DNA of 64,000 bases, from the NCBI GenBank assembly GCA_009767595.1, contig VSDK01025442.1:205664-269663 (forward strand), read 5' to 3'. This document shows positions 11,653 through 23,902 of the stretch, piece by piece. This stretch comes from Symbiodinium kawagutii (lineage: Eukaryota > Sar > Dinophyceae > Suessiales > Symbiodiniaceae). Below the pieces are notes generated by a model. The model did not search any database and was not told where the DNA came from. It saw only the letters and a list, made by a program, of their open reading frames with translations. Made by a program: the position numbers and the translations under genes. How positions within the stretch are numbered: position 1 is the first letter of the stretch; every line of letters begins with the position of its first letter.

Positions 11653-11880
11653 TTATGAATGATGTGGGGTGTGGCTGCGAGCACAAAGGTCTTGTACATT
11701 GTCGTCGCTATTGCAGCATGCTGCCTCTGTCACAGTTTTTTCCCCGTGGGCTGCGATGCATAAAATCAACCACAGTTTCCAAAGTTTCTCAATCGCATTT
11801 TTTTCTTCTGCTTGACCTGCGATCACATCAGCTTCTTCGCACCTCAGCCAAAACAGTTCCAACAAGTTTATAAAACGCAA
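11653..11880 (-). CDS. Possible exon, charged helical peptide, unidentified
   Basis: The minus frame reads LLELFWLRCEEADVIAGQAE and on through EKLWKLW, with the amphipathic, charged composition of real coding sequence. An acceptor-like TGCATCGCAG lies inside it. It is upstream of the TPI gene on the same strand and could be part of its 5' region or of another gene. No family is recognised and the borders are uncertain. Confidence 0.35.
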   Translation of the reverse strand: MRFINLLELFWLRCEEADVIAGQAEEKNAIEKLWKLWLILCIAAHGEKTVTEAACCNSDDNVQDLCARSHTPHHS

Positions 11881-12260
11881 TTTTACCAGCTTTGATGATT
11901 TCTGGTATTGAAAGTTTTCACGATGTTTTCATGCTCAATCCCTGCAGTGCGGCAACCAAACTAGCCAAATCTGAACACATGAAATCAACAGCTGGAGCCT
12001 CCAAGAGCCTCTGGTTTCACCTCCAAAGGTTGACAGCGACGAGATTTCACCAGTGCTGAATTGTCCCGATTCAATTCATCTGAGTGAAACTGATCATATC
12101 ATCATTTTAATTCATATCATATCAAATCATATTCATCATTATATATGCTCTGAAAGTTAGTGCATTAGCAATGCAAAGTCTCTGAGAAGCATTCAGGCAG
12201 CAAGCAAACGCCCTCAAAGGCAAGCAATTCGTTTGGACAGCTCAGCCCATGTTTGCACAG

Positions 12261-12467
12261 CTCAGCCGTGGTGAGCGCCTCCCGCAGGGCATGCCGTTTT
12301 TTCAGCAACAAGCAGCTGCGCATGAGCCTGGCCGCGCAGCCGCACCAGCTGGGCGAGCGCTGGAGGGCCCCTCCAAGCTGAGCTCTGAGCTCTTCGGCGA
12401 GCGCTTCCGTCTGCACACCCTGGCTGCGCCGCTTGGGCCAGGTGTCATGAGGCAAGTGGCATGGCAA
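12261..12467 (+). CDS. Plus-strand internal exon, unidentified protein
   Basis: The frame of 69 codons starts directly after TTTGCACAG and ends at a consensus donor GTGAGT, in phase 0 at both ends. It is a GC-rich island in AT-rich surroundings. The peptide starts LSRGERLPQGMPFFQQQ and ends LGPGVMRQVAWQ, with an Ala/Gly/Pro-rich middle. I do not recognise it. A possible next microexon is at 12596-12631 (DGDVWREACDAS, after CGACCAG, donor GTGACT). It runs opposite to most of the window. Confidence 0.5.
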
Positions 12468-13490
12468 GTGAGTGACGAGTCCTGTGAAAAATATCCATGA
12501 CTCACAGCAAGTGTTCCAAATATGTCGAGGTCTTAGCTGCGACTAGTCCTGTGAAGGCGTTCTTTTCCTGATAAACTGGCCGGACGCTCGACCAGGATGG
12601 TGATGTCTGGAGGGAGGCCTGCGATGCTTCAGTGACTGACCCTGATGCGGGACAAGAATTTATATACTCAGAACTCACTCACTAGGGATCACTAGGGAAC
12701 AAACATGGGCAAAGGACGTATGAATCATGTGTAGTGACGCCTGGCATCTCGCCTGTCTCTGAATCCACGGCCTGCCATGGTTGCTTCTAGGATGATGGAT
12801 GACGATGGCAGGCAGCAGCTCAACCAGGCCGGGCGCGCCACAATATGAACCAAGTGGACATACGGCGGTCTGACGCGGTCCTGGCGACCCAGGATTGATC
12901 ATCATTCTGGACAGCAACAGCTTCGCGGAGCGCGGGTCCATACGTGGTGTACCCCCCTGTCCCCTATGATTAATGGTTTCCCCATTCTAAATGACACGTT
13001 TGCTGGGTGCAACATGGTGCAATCATTTACGGACCCCATACTGAAACAGCTGCAGTCCAACATTCACAGGTCGCGGCCTCTATGGTCCAATCTGCAGCAA
13101 CTTTCAGATCGCTCCTTGCTTCCACTGTCCTGCATGTTCCCAGGCTTGGTGGCCACACGCCCTCCCAAATACACGGCATTATCAGTTTCTTTCTTGATGT
13201 TTGGTGTGCATCACTCTAGCGAGCCATACTGGAACATAACCAAAGTCATGTAATTCCCGGTGCTGTTTGTGAACGTTCATGTATGTCATGACATGTAATC
13301 GCATCAAAAGTTATCATTCCAAGACAAAAACCGAACAAAGCATATACAATTTGATCATATGATATATATATATATGATTTAACTAAAAAAAAGGCATAAA
13401 TCTGACTACAGTAATTGTCTGTCTATACCATTCACCAATCGATGGCTCCAGGGAATACATGGGTATAATTTCCCATCAAATGTCTCACAT

Positions 13491-13718
13491 GGTTGTTTCT
13501 TAAAATAGAGGTACCCCCAAATCATCCATTCTTAAGCAGTTTTAGTAATAAACCAGCTAATTTGGCTGTGGGTCAAAACCCCGTACCCCTGGTTCCCCTA
13601 TCATTCACCATTGTTTTCCTTATTATTGGTTGGTCATTATCCCCTATTATTGGTTGGTTAATATTGACCCATAGCCATTTATGGGTCCGTACGGGTCCCC
13701 TATTTTGAGAACCCCCCC
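13491..13718. mobile_element. MITE-like element, copy 2, long version
   Basis: The left end GGTTGTTTCTTAAAATAG with GTACCCCCAAATCATCC and the right end GGGTCCCCTATTTTGAGAAC match the family ends. At about 228 bp it is twice the usual size, because an internal block (13606-13680) also occurs alone at 40964-41032. Confidence 0.65.
13606..13680. repeat. Dispersed repeat shared with 40964-41032
   Basis: The stretch from TTCACCATTGTTT to GGTTAATATTGACCCATAGC matches 40964-41032 with few differences. It lies inside the long MITE-like copy. Confidence 0.75.
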
Positions 13719-13855
13719 ACGCCACGCCACGCCTGCACAGCAGCCCAAAGCTCCGATCCCGCTGCCACGTCTCGAAGGAGATGCGCTGCACCTGGCCGCG
13801 TCACGGCGACTCAGTGGGAAATAACCAACCCCGAATAGGGAAATGCCCGGGAACA

Positions 13856-14110
13856 TCATTGAATAATGATAGCAGTGCTAAATAATCATTGAAAATGGGG
13901 TAAATATGGGATAACCATTGAATGAAATGGTAATTTTCAATGAGCATCATTGAATAATGGTGATAAATAATCATTGAAAATGGGATGTAACCAATGGTGA
14001 CAACCTAATGTAATGATGACGGTGCTAAATAATCATTGAAATTGGGAAATAATCTACCGTGACAAACTACCATAAACTAATTATAATGACCATTGAATAA
14101 CCATTGAATG
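13856..14110. repeat. Degenerate tandem repeat around AATAATCATTGAAAATGGG
   Basis: The core AATAATCATTGAAAATGGG recurs at least three times, together with ATCATTGAATAATG blocks, at irregular spacing. No coding frame is supported. Confidence 0.7.
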
Positions 14111-14379
14111 ATCAGCGATGAGGGTTGACTAATGGTCAACTAGTGGGTAATAATGGTTGATAATCATGGGTAGTCAATACATGATCCTTGATACCCCAAC
14201 GTGATGATACCCCAGAATGATCTCCTATGATCTCTGGGGCATCGTCCGTTTCGACTTTCTCTTTTGGTTCCTTCTTATGCATCATTGAAGCTAAACCGCA
14301 AACGAAGCACCCTCACTGCCCAGAATGACGAAGAATCAGCAAATATCAGTGATATCAGCGGTGCTTTGTGAAACTGAAC

Positions 14380-14850
14380 TCCCAACATCTCGTAGTTCTC
14401 AACAGGGACTTCTTGCAGCGGCTTGGTGTGGCAATTTCCTGTCTGGCCTTGATCAATTGCGCGGGCTCCAAGACAAAGTCGGGTGCTGGAGAAAGGGAAG
14501 AAAAGTTGAAGCCTGCGTTGGTGTCATCAACGCATCAACCATCATATCAACCCTCAAAGCATGTGGTGGTTTTTCAAAATAGGGGACCCCTAAAAATGAT
14601 TGGTTTATTGCTGGAAATGTTTAATATTGGATGATTTGGGGGCAGCCCTATTTTGAGAAACCACCATATGAAAGTCAAGAATAGAAACATGATGAAACAT
14701 GGAAGCAGGCCGCATGGGTAGCCAGCTGAGCCCTGCGCCTTTGTCTTCAGAGATGATCAGCTTGTAGGGGAGGAACCTTGACAACACTTCAGTCGCCGGG
14801 ATGGGAAAGGCGCACGGAACTCCACAGTGGACACAACAGAACCCCCCATA
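14380..14850 (-). CDS. Two possible exons, unidentified
   Basis: Two minus-strand frames have coding-like composition: one at about 14385-14530 reading through FVLEPAQLIKARQEIATPS, and one at about 14710-14850 reading through TEVLSRFLPYKLIISEDKG. A MITE-like element lies between them. Borders and product are unknown. Confidence 0.3.
14566..14664. mobile_element. MITE-like element, copy 3
   Basis: The ends GTGGTTTTTCAAAATAGGGG and GCCCTATTTTGAGAAACCAC form inverted repeats. The flanks CATGTG (14560-14565) and CATATG (14665-14670) look like a 6-bp target duplication with one change. Confidence 0.8.
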
Positions 14851-15675
14851 TGAAAAAACCAAGGCCAATCAATGCAAACTGCGCATCAAATCTTCTACAC
14901 TAAATACGGTGGTGAAAACATGTGAAGCTTGTGACATCCACCGCAAAGGGCTGGGTGGTCACCGTGGCTAGTGCAGCAAAGCGTCCCCTCTAGGTCCGTG
15001 GAAACCAGCAAGCACACCTGCGTTTTCAACTTGCACATGCTCTGTTCGGATGCATTTTCTCCAAGCGCTCGGCTTTGTCAGGATACAGCTGTTTGACCTA
15101 AATGCTGAGTTCTAATGGTTGTTGTGGCAGGGTCTGCGCTTTACAGGCGCCATCTGCTCAGCATTCTGCATCATAGCACGATCACTTACAGAATATACTG
15201 CCAGGACAACAGCATGCGTTCGACAGCACGCAACAGAATCAGCGCGGCTGCAATGTTTCTGCTCTGAGATCCTTGTCTGCGCCGAAACGATGTGCTACTC
15301 AGTTGTTGGCCTGCGGAGGTTCTGCGCAATCGGATCGAATGGTCCAGTGATGTAGATGGTTGATTTTCCTAACAAATGATCACTATGGGATGGTAGAGGC
15401 TAACCGGCTAACCCCAGCGTGGACATCCCCGAACAAAGGCTGTGATTCATCCTCCTGCCTCGGGACTCAGGATGAGTGTGTCCCGTTGTCTGGCCATATT
15501 TTTTTTGCAGTTTTCCTGCCAGCTGACATGCAATATGAGCGTCAGCACGCCAAAGCACTAACAGCAAACTCAAGGAGGATGAGTGCTTTTTGGCTTTATA
15601 TCAAAGCAAGTGAGCAAACAAAGAAACATCCCAGAAGTCAAACAAAGAAATATATAAACAATTATAAACGCATAT

Positions 15676-15772
15676 GCAAACCAACAAACTCAGAAACAAA
15701 CAAAGAAACAAACAAACAAACAAACAAACAAACAAACAACCAAACAAACAAACAAAACAAAACAAAACAACG
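15676..15772. repeat. (CAAA)n and (CAAAA)n microsatellite
   Basis: Runs of AAAC and AAAAC units. A similar AACAAAACAAAAC run at 39744-39770 also lies beside a copy of the 70-bp minisatellite. Confidence 0.85.
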
Positions 15773-16214
15773 TTCCGAACGCGCGTAATGACGCGTTTCC
15801 GACATGTTCATATGTCAACGCATGGGTTTTTTCATTGGTTTTTCCACTGTTTTTGTTTTTCTCTCACTTGTTTCAGTCTTCCATTCTCGAGTTCATTTTT
15901 TCAAAATTCTGGACGAAATTGGCATGGGGCTACAACGAAACCGAAGTGGGCTGGGGCCTAGGCGAAATGAACATGATCGGCTGTTTGTACCCTTTTTTTC
16001 AGGGTTTTGTGGCTCTTTCTCCCGTTTTTTTTGGCACTCCTGTTTCTGGACTCATTCGAACAGCCAAGAATTGTCATGACTGAGTTCAAGAAAATCAGAC
16101 GGGCAATGACCCAAAGCATTTGCTCCGGACTTGCGATATTGTCCCATGCTTTTGAGCACAGTGAGCAAGCCAGGCTTTGAAAGCAACCGGCGAGCTGCAA
16201 ATCAGACAGGCAAT

Positions 16215-16377
16215 GTCCCCTCCCAGAGCATCAACATCGTTGCACAGTGCAAGCGAACGTCAACATGATGGTCCAGCCGACCCTGTCCCCTCCCGGAGCA
16301 TCAACATCGTTGCACAGCGCAAGCGAACGTCAACATGATGGTCCAGCCGACCCTGTCCCCTCCCGGAGCATCAACAT
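16215..16377. repeat. 70-bp minisatellite, array 1, about 2.3 copies
   Basis: The unit starts CATCAACATCGTTGCACAGC and ends CCCTCCCGGAG. Copies here match the five-copy array at 39302-39645 almost exactly. Seventy is not a multiple of three, so the open frames crossing it are not genes. Confidence 0.95.
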
Positions 16378-17477
16378 CCTGGAGAGGCTGTGAGACCACA
16401 TAGACGATCTATCCGGGAACCATCCAGATAGCTCAACTAGCCCCCGGTATGCACCATGCACATTGCCATGAAACAGGCATAGCAGCCTATGAAAAGGCAA
16501 CGCATATGCTACCAAAAACCTCCATACAAATCATTTCTGCGCTCACAAACTATCAAGAGCAAGCGCATTCCATCAAGACCTCTATGCCAGGGCGCCAAAA
16601 GATAGAGACAGAAATCAATGGTATCCTTTTTCCCCTTAAGCTGGTTTGCAGCTGTTCCTCCAAGAGGATCACAAGGCTCTTGCTACCAGACCAAGTTGGC
16701 CAGCCCAACAAACAAGATTGTCGCAGTCAAGAACTTGCAAAAAAAGACGTTGTAATTGCCAACGACATGACTATCCAGAGACAACAGGGTGGGAGGGTTG
16801 GGTGGGGCAGAAGAAAGCAAACAATACTGTTTGCAAGCATTTGGTTTGCCCATTGCCAGAAACTGCAATGGCCATTGTTTGGTCACCTGCAGAATTTAGC
16901 AGCAGAACAAAGCGACTGCTCTGTCATAGGATAAATGTTTCTGGCAACACGGGGCACTGCAACCCAACACTTTGAAAAACGAGAACCGTTCGCTGTGCAT
17001 TCAGAAAAGGGGTAAATTGTTCTATGCATCTTAAGTAAGTGGGTCTCATTGAAAAAAATAGATACACATATGTGTACATATAAATACATATATACTTATA
17101 TGTATATGTAAATACTTATGTATTGATTTATTGATGTTAAATATCTACCTATAGAAATCCTAATCGTTTTCTTGTTGGTTTCGTTTTCCATCCCCCGTTT
17201 GCCCATACAAGCGACTGAACAAGAAGCAACTTAATTTTACAGAACCAGGATACCAGCATGCCAGCCAGCCCCAATTGACAACCAAATACGTTTCACCGAT
17301 GGGAAATACCATGGGTTACCAATGTTGCCCAAACCACTACAGTGCTATGGCCAATGGAATCCTTTTAAACTGCTATGACCACCCTAGAGGCTATTTACCT
17401 CGAACTAAGAAACGTTCACCAGAACAATCCTTTGCTCTGTGTGTTTGGTTCCGTCGCTGCTCTGCCTGCTTGGTTTT

Positions 17478-20400
17478 TCACTGCAGTTCTGGCTTTAGCC
17501 AGTCGAACGCTGCAAACACTGCGTAATGCTCCATTGCTCTCAGAGACAATGTTGCTGGATGGCAATGTTGCATGACCTTCTTGATCTTGCCAACAAGATC
17601 TTCATCTAAAAAACAGCTGAACAGTCGCGGGTTGGACCAGCAACTAAAGTCTAGCATTAAATGTTCCAGCTGATGCTGCTTTGGTCGCAGCGGCCAACGC
17701 AGCACATGCGACTCCAACGCTTCGTTGGCCAGCCCTTAGCAACAGCAGGATCCTGGTACTGATTCGAAACCTTTTGTCAACGCATTGCACCATAATTCCC
17801 AGAGCACGTTGACCTAACTCCCAGCCAAGTCCAGTAGCGGTTCCACAATTGTTCTTGATTCTCTGAGCGTGAGTATCTCTGAGTATCTATCTAAGCCAGG
17901 GTGTTGGGTTTGCTGCATTCCAGCCAGAAAAAAAACTAACAGAACGATTTACAACATAGGCTGGATGACTGTGTCAAGAATCTTGCCGAGAGTCAGTTGT
18001 ACGATTCTCGGAAAGTCAAGTACGCTTGCTGCAGTTGCACAACAGGATGGTCGTCAGACCATTCATGGGGCCAAAACTTCCTCAGAAACAATTTGTTGAA
18101 TAAAAAAAACGGTAGTGTTTCAGAACACTCTCCAAATGAATCTGTTTTTTGTCCTTTCTGGATTTTTTTACGATAAATGCACTTAGCCTTAAGCCATTTC
18201 ATTTGCACACTCTATGCTGCAGGGCAAGGTTCTCATATCCTGCACACGTCGTGTACATTGATGTCAGTGCAAGGCTAACATTGAGCCGATGCCTTCAGTG
18301 CTCAACAAACACCAGTTGGAATAGCCAAACCGAATTTTCGAAGCAAGAGAAACATGGAGCCAATGCAGCCACAGGGCTTCTCGTGGACAGAACCATGATC
18401 CAAAGCTGCCAGAATGCCAGATAGCCAATAGATAAACATCCGGGCTGCCGCCCCCTTCAAGATCTTTTGGGATATGGCACAATACGACGTCGTTCCACCA
18501 GATGTCAGGACTTTGGTAGTAAAAAGTTTTCTCGAAGCTCGTTGGCCATGGGGAATACCTGCAGTGCACTACTGAAAGTTCTCAACTGGAATAGCTCAGT
18601 CAGTACAATTTCCAGCAACGATAATGACTTCCTACGTATAAATTAATGTATGGGTGGGTAAATTGTACATATATAGTCCTGGTAGCCAGGACTTTGGCCA
18701 TCATTCAATAAATGAATATTTGATAGTTTTCAATGAACTTACAAAATAAAAACAAATTGGTAAATGAACAACATGGATAGAAAAGAGAGAGAGAGAGACA
18801 CAGGGAGAGACATGATGAAAACCCTTTCTCGCACACCGATGGCTGCAGTGCACTGTTTGGGCCATGGCGCTCATGTCCGTGCACCACTGGTGGTATCGCT
18901 GGCACAGATCCGAGAGTGTTCTCTCCCGAGGACGCGGGTTCTGCTCAGATGTCTCGGTGATTTCCAGGAGGGTGGACGCTATCACATCGTGGGATATTGA
19001 GAGGTCCACCACGTGCAACACAAGTCTGGATACACTCCTAGGACCCACCAAATCAGTTTTGTTGAAAAAAATCAAAATCAAAAGAATTTGGCATCATCTT
19101 GAAACCCTGAAATATTATTTTTTCCGAGGTTCGCCAGGGACTAAACCCAGGAATCTTGCAAAGAGGGGCTCTACCATGGATATGTTGCCAATCTTCTGCA
19201 TCAGAGATCAGCCTGAGCTGTCACAAGCCTCGTAACAGAACAACAAAAACTTTAACACAATCGTTGGGGAAACCACAAACTTCCCCAAAAGATGTTTGGC
19301 AAGACTAGAAACGTATGCCTGTGCGCTGCATCAGGACCAAAGGCAGTCCATAGCAAGCTGTCATCTTCTCCATCAAGTAGAAAGCTCACAGCGCCACAAT
19401 AGTGGCACGCATGTCGCCGTTTGTTATGCCAGGAACCTAAGATTGAAACATGTAGCAGTAACAACCGATGAAATCCTTCACCTGTAGGACACACAACCCC
19501 AAGGAAAGGTTTCATCATTATGAAATGAATTCTTATTTCAAGCAACGCTTAAACTGGAAGATCTTGTGGAGGAAGTCTTGGTCGCCTTGGACCCCGTCGA
19601 AAGCACAGCGCCATCCACCACAAAGTTCAGAGCCAGCAGCTTTGTGCCAGTCTGGGTGATGCGTCGATGAAAACTCGCGGCCGTCCCAGTCATGCGTTGG
19701 CCACAATCCATCACCTTAGCTGAATCGCTATCACTACCATGTGCACACACCAAAAAACTAGTTGGAAAGGGCACACTCGAAACAACAAACATTGCAATGA
19801 ACCAAAGCAAAAACAAACACATAGCCAGGGCACACAAAGCAGTGAATGACCACGCAAGTATGCGCAACAGCTTTGTCCGCTCAACATCAGAAGTGTAGTT
19901 GGTATTGCGTATGGACAGCCTGGGCTGAAACCCTTACACATCGGACGCTGGCTGAACACAAAATTTGCTGGTTTACTCTAATGAGTGGCGATCAGAAAAA
20001 AAACAACTAACAATCATTACAACCACAAGAATTTCCACCCTGACACACAAAGTGTTGGCGATTTGGTTTCCTAGAAACGCAAACCGGGTCTTCATTGTAG
20101 ATGAGTGCAGCGGCGCAACAGAAATCATAGACATCAACTCAAAGGAGTTTAATCCCATGGTTTCAGCACCATCTCCGTAAAATCTGATCGGGAACACTTT
20201 TTGCATGCTTGCACCAGAATCACCCCAGTATGATCTCATGTCTTCAGCAAGGTCCAGGTTGTTGTCCCAATAGTTTTCGAGATCCTTGGAGCCAGGAAAC
20301 AAATAACATTGGGAAGGATTTCAAAAGGAACACGGTCCAAGCAAGCAAGGTTCGGGGAAAGGCATCCAAAGGCTATAGACTATAGACAAATGACAGCGCA

Positions 20401-22059
20401 CAGTGGGCTGCAGCAAGCAACAAACACAACCAAAAAAAAGAAAACCTGAAAATTAATCTCTTCAGCGATTCATTAGGCGTGCCAGTCAACAAGTTGTAGA
20501 ACAAGACGCCATCGTTGTAACAATAGAACGCAGCAGCAATTTCGTGGGGAAGCATCAGGCCAATCTTGATTTTGGTCAATCGTGAATGCTCGAACTGATT
20601 GGCCTTGGCTAGTTTACTGTCCAGGAAAAGCTCATGCCTCTCAACCCCTTCACACCTCTCAGACCTTTCAAACTTCTCAGAAGTACGACTCCTTAGATTT
20701 TCAGACCAATCAGTTTCCAAAGCTTTTCATCGCCATGATATATTGACACACACACACATATTGAGATAAATATATGTATTGAAAAAAATCTATATATGTA
20801 TTTCAATGAATGGATAAAACAATATTCAAATAGATATGTTCAGCCCCCCTCGTGGCTGTATATCAGAAGGCCAGTCGCTCGATCAGCGCTGATCTCCCGG
20901 ATCGGTGGGAGGCATTGGCGCCAGTCCTGTTGATAGACCCACTTGCTGAAGACACGCTCAGGTCCCCATCCACCAGATGTGGCAAACATCTCCCCGAGTT
21001 TCAAGATACTTTCCCTCAGTGCTCATTACCAAGCGAAGCTGAGAGCGTGATAGGCAAACCAATTACATAACTAACTTTTGAACATCAATCTTCGTTGGAA
21101 TAATTATGCGATAGATACATGTTCTGCCATGGAGCGGAACCAAGTAGTGGGGCATGTCAAGCAGTGCAGAAGTAAGATCTCGCAGTCGCTTCATCGTTGC
21201 CTGGGAAATTCAGAGAAAGGAATTCCACCATAGATTCAAAAGGGCATTCAAACATAGAATCAAAATGGCACTGTTTTTGTTCTTGTTAGGTTTGTGTTTG
21301 TAGCATGCATCCAGCCCATGGCCACCCCACCTCTCCACGGGACAATGCTTCAATGAACTGCTCCACCAAGCGTGGCACGCCACGGGAGGACCTCTTGATC
21401 TGGCGTGGCATTGCTTTGATGAGCCTGCGCAGTCACCCGGCATGAATTTTTTGTGAACCCCGTGAAGCTGTCACACATGAGCACGGCGCACACAAACAAC
21501 ATTTTTTGTGCTGATCTCCCAAAAGCGCTGGCACAATCACGCAATGCATCGTACTGCTAAGCATTTCATAACAGTACAACCTAAGCACTGCATGTTTCTA
21601 AAGCCAGGCATTTTGCCCCAAGATTTCCAGCTCGTAGGCCAGTAGCGGCCAAAGGCCACAGGTTTCAGATATGCTGTCCCTGGCACACTCGGTCATGGGT
21701 CATAGATGGAAATTTGCCAAGCGGTCCGTTTCAATCAGAGCACATGGTTTGGAATTAGCAGTGGGAGAATTTAAGCCTGCCTCGTTGTCCCACCAGTCAA
21801 TCCATTCTTCTTCTGTCCAGCCAGGCTTGTCTTGATTTCCAGCCAGATTATCCTGCTCATTGGATTGCTTTTTCTTCGCGCCTGGGGTTTGAGCTAAACC
21901 CCAAAATCACAAAGTACAGAATTTTCAGCTTACGTTGTCGCCAAACCTGAGGCTAAGACGGCGCTTCATTGCATTGGCCGCTGACTTGGCAGATTCCACG
22001 GTATCTTCGAAGCCCTGTGAGCTGGATGCCCCGGCTGCATTGGTGGCAGCACGCACCAT
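17478..22059 (-). CDS. Dinoflagellate dispersed-family protein, possible transposase-derived
   Basis: A multi-exon gene that I recognise from memory as a member of a huge dinoflagellate protein family of unknown function. Supported exons include 21934-22059 (possible ATG at 22059), about 20842-21012, about 20470-20660 (LMLPHEIAAAF), 20045-20284 (VFPIRFYGDGAE), 19834-19879 (LRILAWSFTAL), 19547-19714 (GLWPTHDWDG, GDQDFLHKIF), 19313-19436 (HACHYCGAV), about 19130-19195 (PLCKIPGF), 18885-19037 (LHVVDLSISHDVIAS), 18313-18463 and a last exon 17478-17719 (LRPKQHQLEH, FLDEDLVGKI). The phases of the exons from 20284 to 19313 fit each other. The order of a YGD motif, a GD-D-FL motif, a CxxC pair and an H-xx-DL motif recalls CACTA-type transposases; that is inference. 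Several junctions are unsolved, so I cannot say whether the gene is intact. Confidence 0.7.
19547..19714 (-). CDS. Exon with HDWDGREF and GDQDFLHKIF motifs
   Basis: The exon starts in phase 1, matching the end of 19834-19879, and ends in phase 1, matching the start of 19313-19436; both junction codons are completed sensibly (Cys and Arg). The correct reading frame is not the longest open frame here, and the phase agreement is the main evidence. Confidence 0.75.
20045..20284 (-). CDS. Exon with conserved YGDG motif
   Basis: An 80-codon phase 0-0 exon, acceptor CTCCAAG and donor GTCAGG. It reads YWGDSGASMQKVFPIRFYGD and continues with FELMSMISV. The FYGDG core is the best-conserved part of this dinoflagellate family as I recall it. 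Confidence 0.75.
21776..21881 (-). CDS. Possible Trp/Glu-rich exon
   Basis: After an AACCCCAG acceptor the frame reads GNQDKPGWTEEEWIDWWDNE and meets a GC donor. The Trp/acidic composition resembles the exon at 25746-25958. The upstream exon 21934-22059 ends in phase 0, which does not fit the simplest acceptor, so the border is uncertain. Confidence 0.4.
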
Positions 22060-22759
22060 GACGAAGCGAAGGGTTATGTATGCATAGTATGATTTTAACA
22101 TGTATATCGAAATGCATCTTTGATATTTACACACATAGTAAATATAAATGCAAATGTATCTGTGTGTGTACATGTATTTACATATGTCATCAGACCAGGC
22201 TAGTTAGAAATAAGTCACTGCCAAATCGAACTTCGTTGGAATTGACAAAGCCAACAACCATTGATTCAAAGCAATGAAAACGATATTTGTCCTTCTGGTC
22301 CTATTTTGGTGGGCCCTGGAACAATTAAGTGTTGGCACCAAGACAAAGATGTGGAGCACAGTTGATGTTTTTGCATCGAGCTCCAATGCTTCAGGTGTAA
22401 TGGATCCTTTTACAACTTGTTTCCGAAGTGGGGATCAACAAAAGCGAAGCCGGCCAGTGCGCCCACAATGTTTTGCGGGTGTAGAGCTGCAAGAAGGATG
22501 CCACAAGGCTGGAACCCATCAAGGGAAGCTTAGTCGTTGGGTGAATGTCTACATCAAGGGCTAGTCAATTAACCACTCTTCCTGATAAAACTTGCTAAGA
22601 AGCAAAAATCCCTAGGTGACACATCGTCTCATGTTTTTGGCGTAGAGGTCTCAAAGGAATTCAAACATAACCGATGAAACACAATGATGGTTTCCAGTTT
22701 CCACGATGGAAAATAGGGATGCAAGCAACACAAAAAAGATCCTGGCAACAAACCAGGCC

Positions 22760-22845
22760 TCAATATTTCTCCGCTTTGCTTGATAGAGATTCAGCACTTG
22801 CTGGACGGAGCAGCCTTCAGCCCATTTGTTCTCCAACCTCACTGG
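22760..22845 (-). CDS. Possible exon, helical peptide
   Basis: The minus frame reads LENKWAEGCSVQQVLNLYQA and then KRRNIE before a GC donor (GCCTGG). The acceptor is probably CCAGTGAG. Composition fits the neighbouring dispersed-family genes. Its place in a transcript is not established. Confidence 0.4.
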
Positions 22846-23546
22846 CGAACAATGTCAACTGGCATGTAATCAGATCAGGGGCTAAAATCAAGAACTAAAA
22901 TTCAGTAGCCTGCAATGAAACCTGACTCAGCGAACCTCAACTTATAAGCCTTATGTTTCAACAACAAAAAGTTGGGGAAAATTTTGAAAGCAATTCAGAT
23001 TTCTGGGACAGCGGTGGCATTAAAGATGGTTAGAAGAAACCCCTGATAGCAGGTTCTCAACATCACTTCAATTGTTCGCAACAAGAATTTGAGGAGCCAA
23101 CAAAGTTGCGATTCCATTGAGCTCCTTGTAACAGGTGATGCAATCCTGCTTCAATGCCTTGGTCACATCCGACTGGGATAGTTCACACGTAATTCGCAAC
23201 TGAGGCTGTCACCTCATTGCCGCCAAGGCTGTGGAGACCCTGGCTTGCGTCTCTCGCTTTGTTGGCCAAAGATTTGATCCTTGGCAAAGAATTCAGACCC
23301 AGCTTTGATCAGCTTGGATTGGTATATTATGTTTTTCATTGATGAAGGACAAAAAATATTGGCCCAGTAACCCATGCCAATTAAGACTACCAAGTCTGTG
23401 GCCAACCCCAAACAATTCTCACAATATGTAAGATTTCTTTCCACAAAACTAAGGCTGAAACCCCCGGATGGTTTTGTCCAAATTTTTCTTCTCTTGCTTT
23501 GCAGCTGCGGCCTCCCAAATGAAAAATACAAAAAGAAATTCTTGAC

Positions 23547-23902
23547 CCGAGCTTCCCTGGCCTCAGGGTCATCTGCAGGTTTGGGTCGTCTCTTGGGCTG
23601 CGCTTTCCCCTTTGCTTTTTTCGGCGTTTTCTTCTTTCGCTCAGCAGGATCACTACCATTTGCATTGTCACTATCACCACCATCATCATCATTGTCTTCT
23701 TCATCTTCTTGATCATCTGATTCATCATCTGAAGCACGTTTCTTTCTTTTCGGGATTGGGGCCATGGAATCATACAGAGCACCAACCGCTTTCTTTTTAG
23801 CTTCAACCTTTTTCTCAGCATCACTGCCATCTTCAGGATTCGCTTGCAGCTCGATCTGGGCTTTCGACTGAACCTTGGTCTTCGAACTGTTTTCCGTGCC
23901 AC
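23547..23902 (-). CDS. Exon encoding an acidic and basic nuclear-type tail
   Basis: The acceptor is TTGCTGCAG and the donor GTCAAG; 118 codons, phase 1 to 0. The peptide has PIPKRKKRASDDESDD followed by a long Asp/Glu run, then KKKTPKKAKGKAQPKRRPK. This mix of acidic tract and Lys-rich stretch is common in nuclear and chromatin proteins. Confidence 0.6.
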
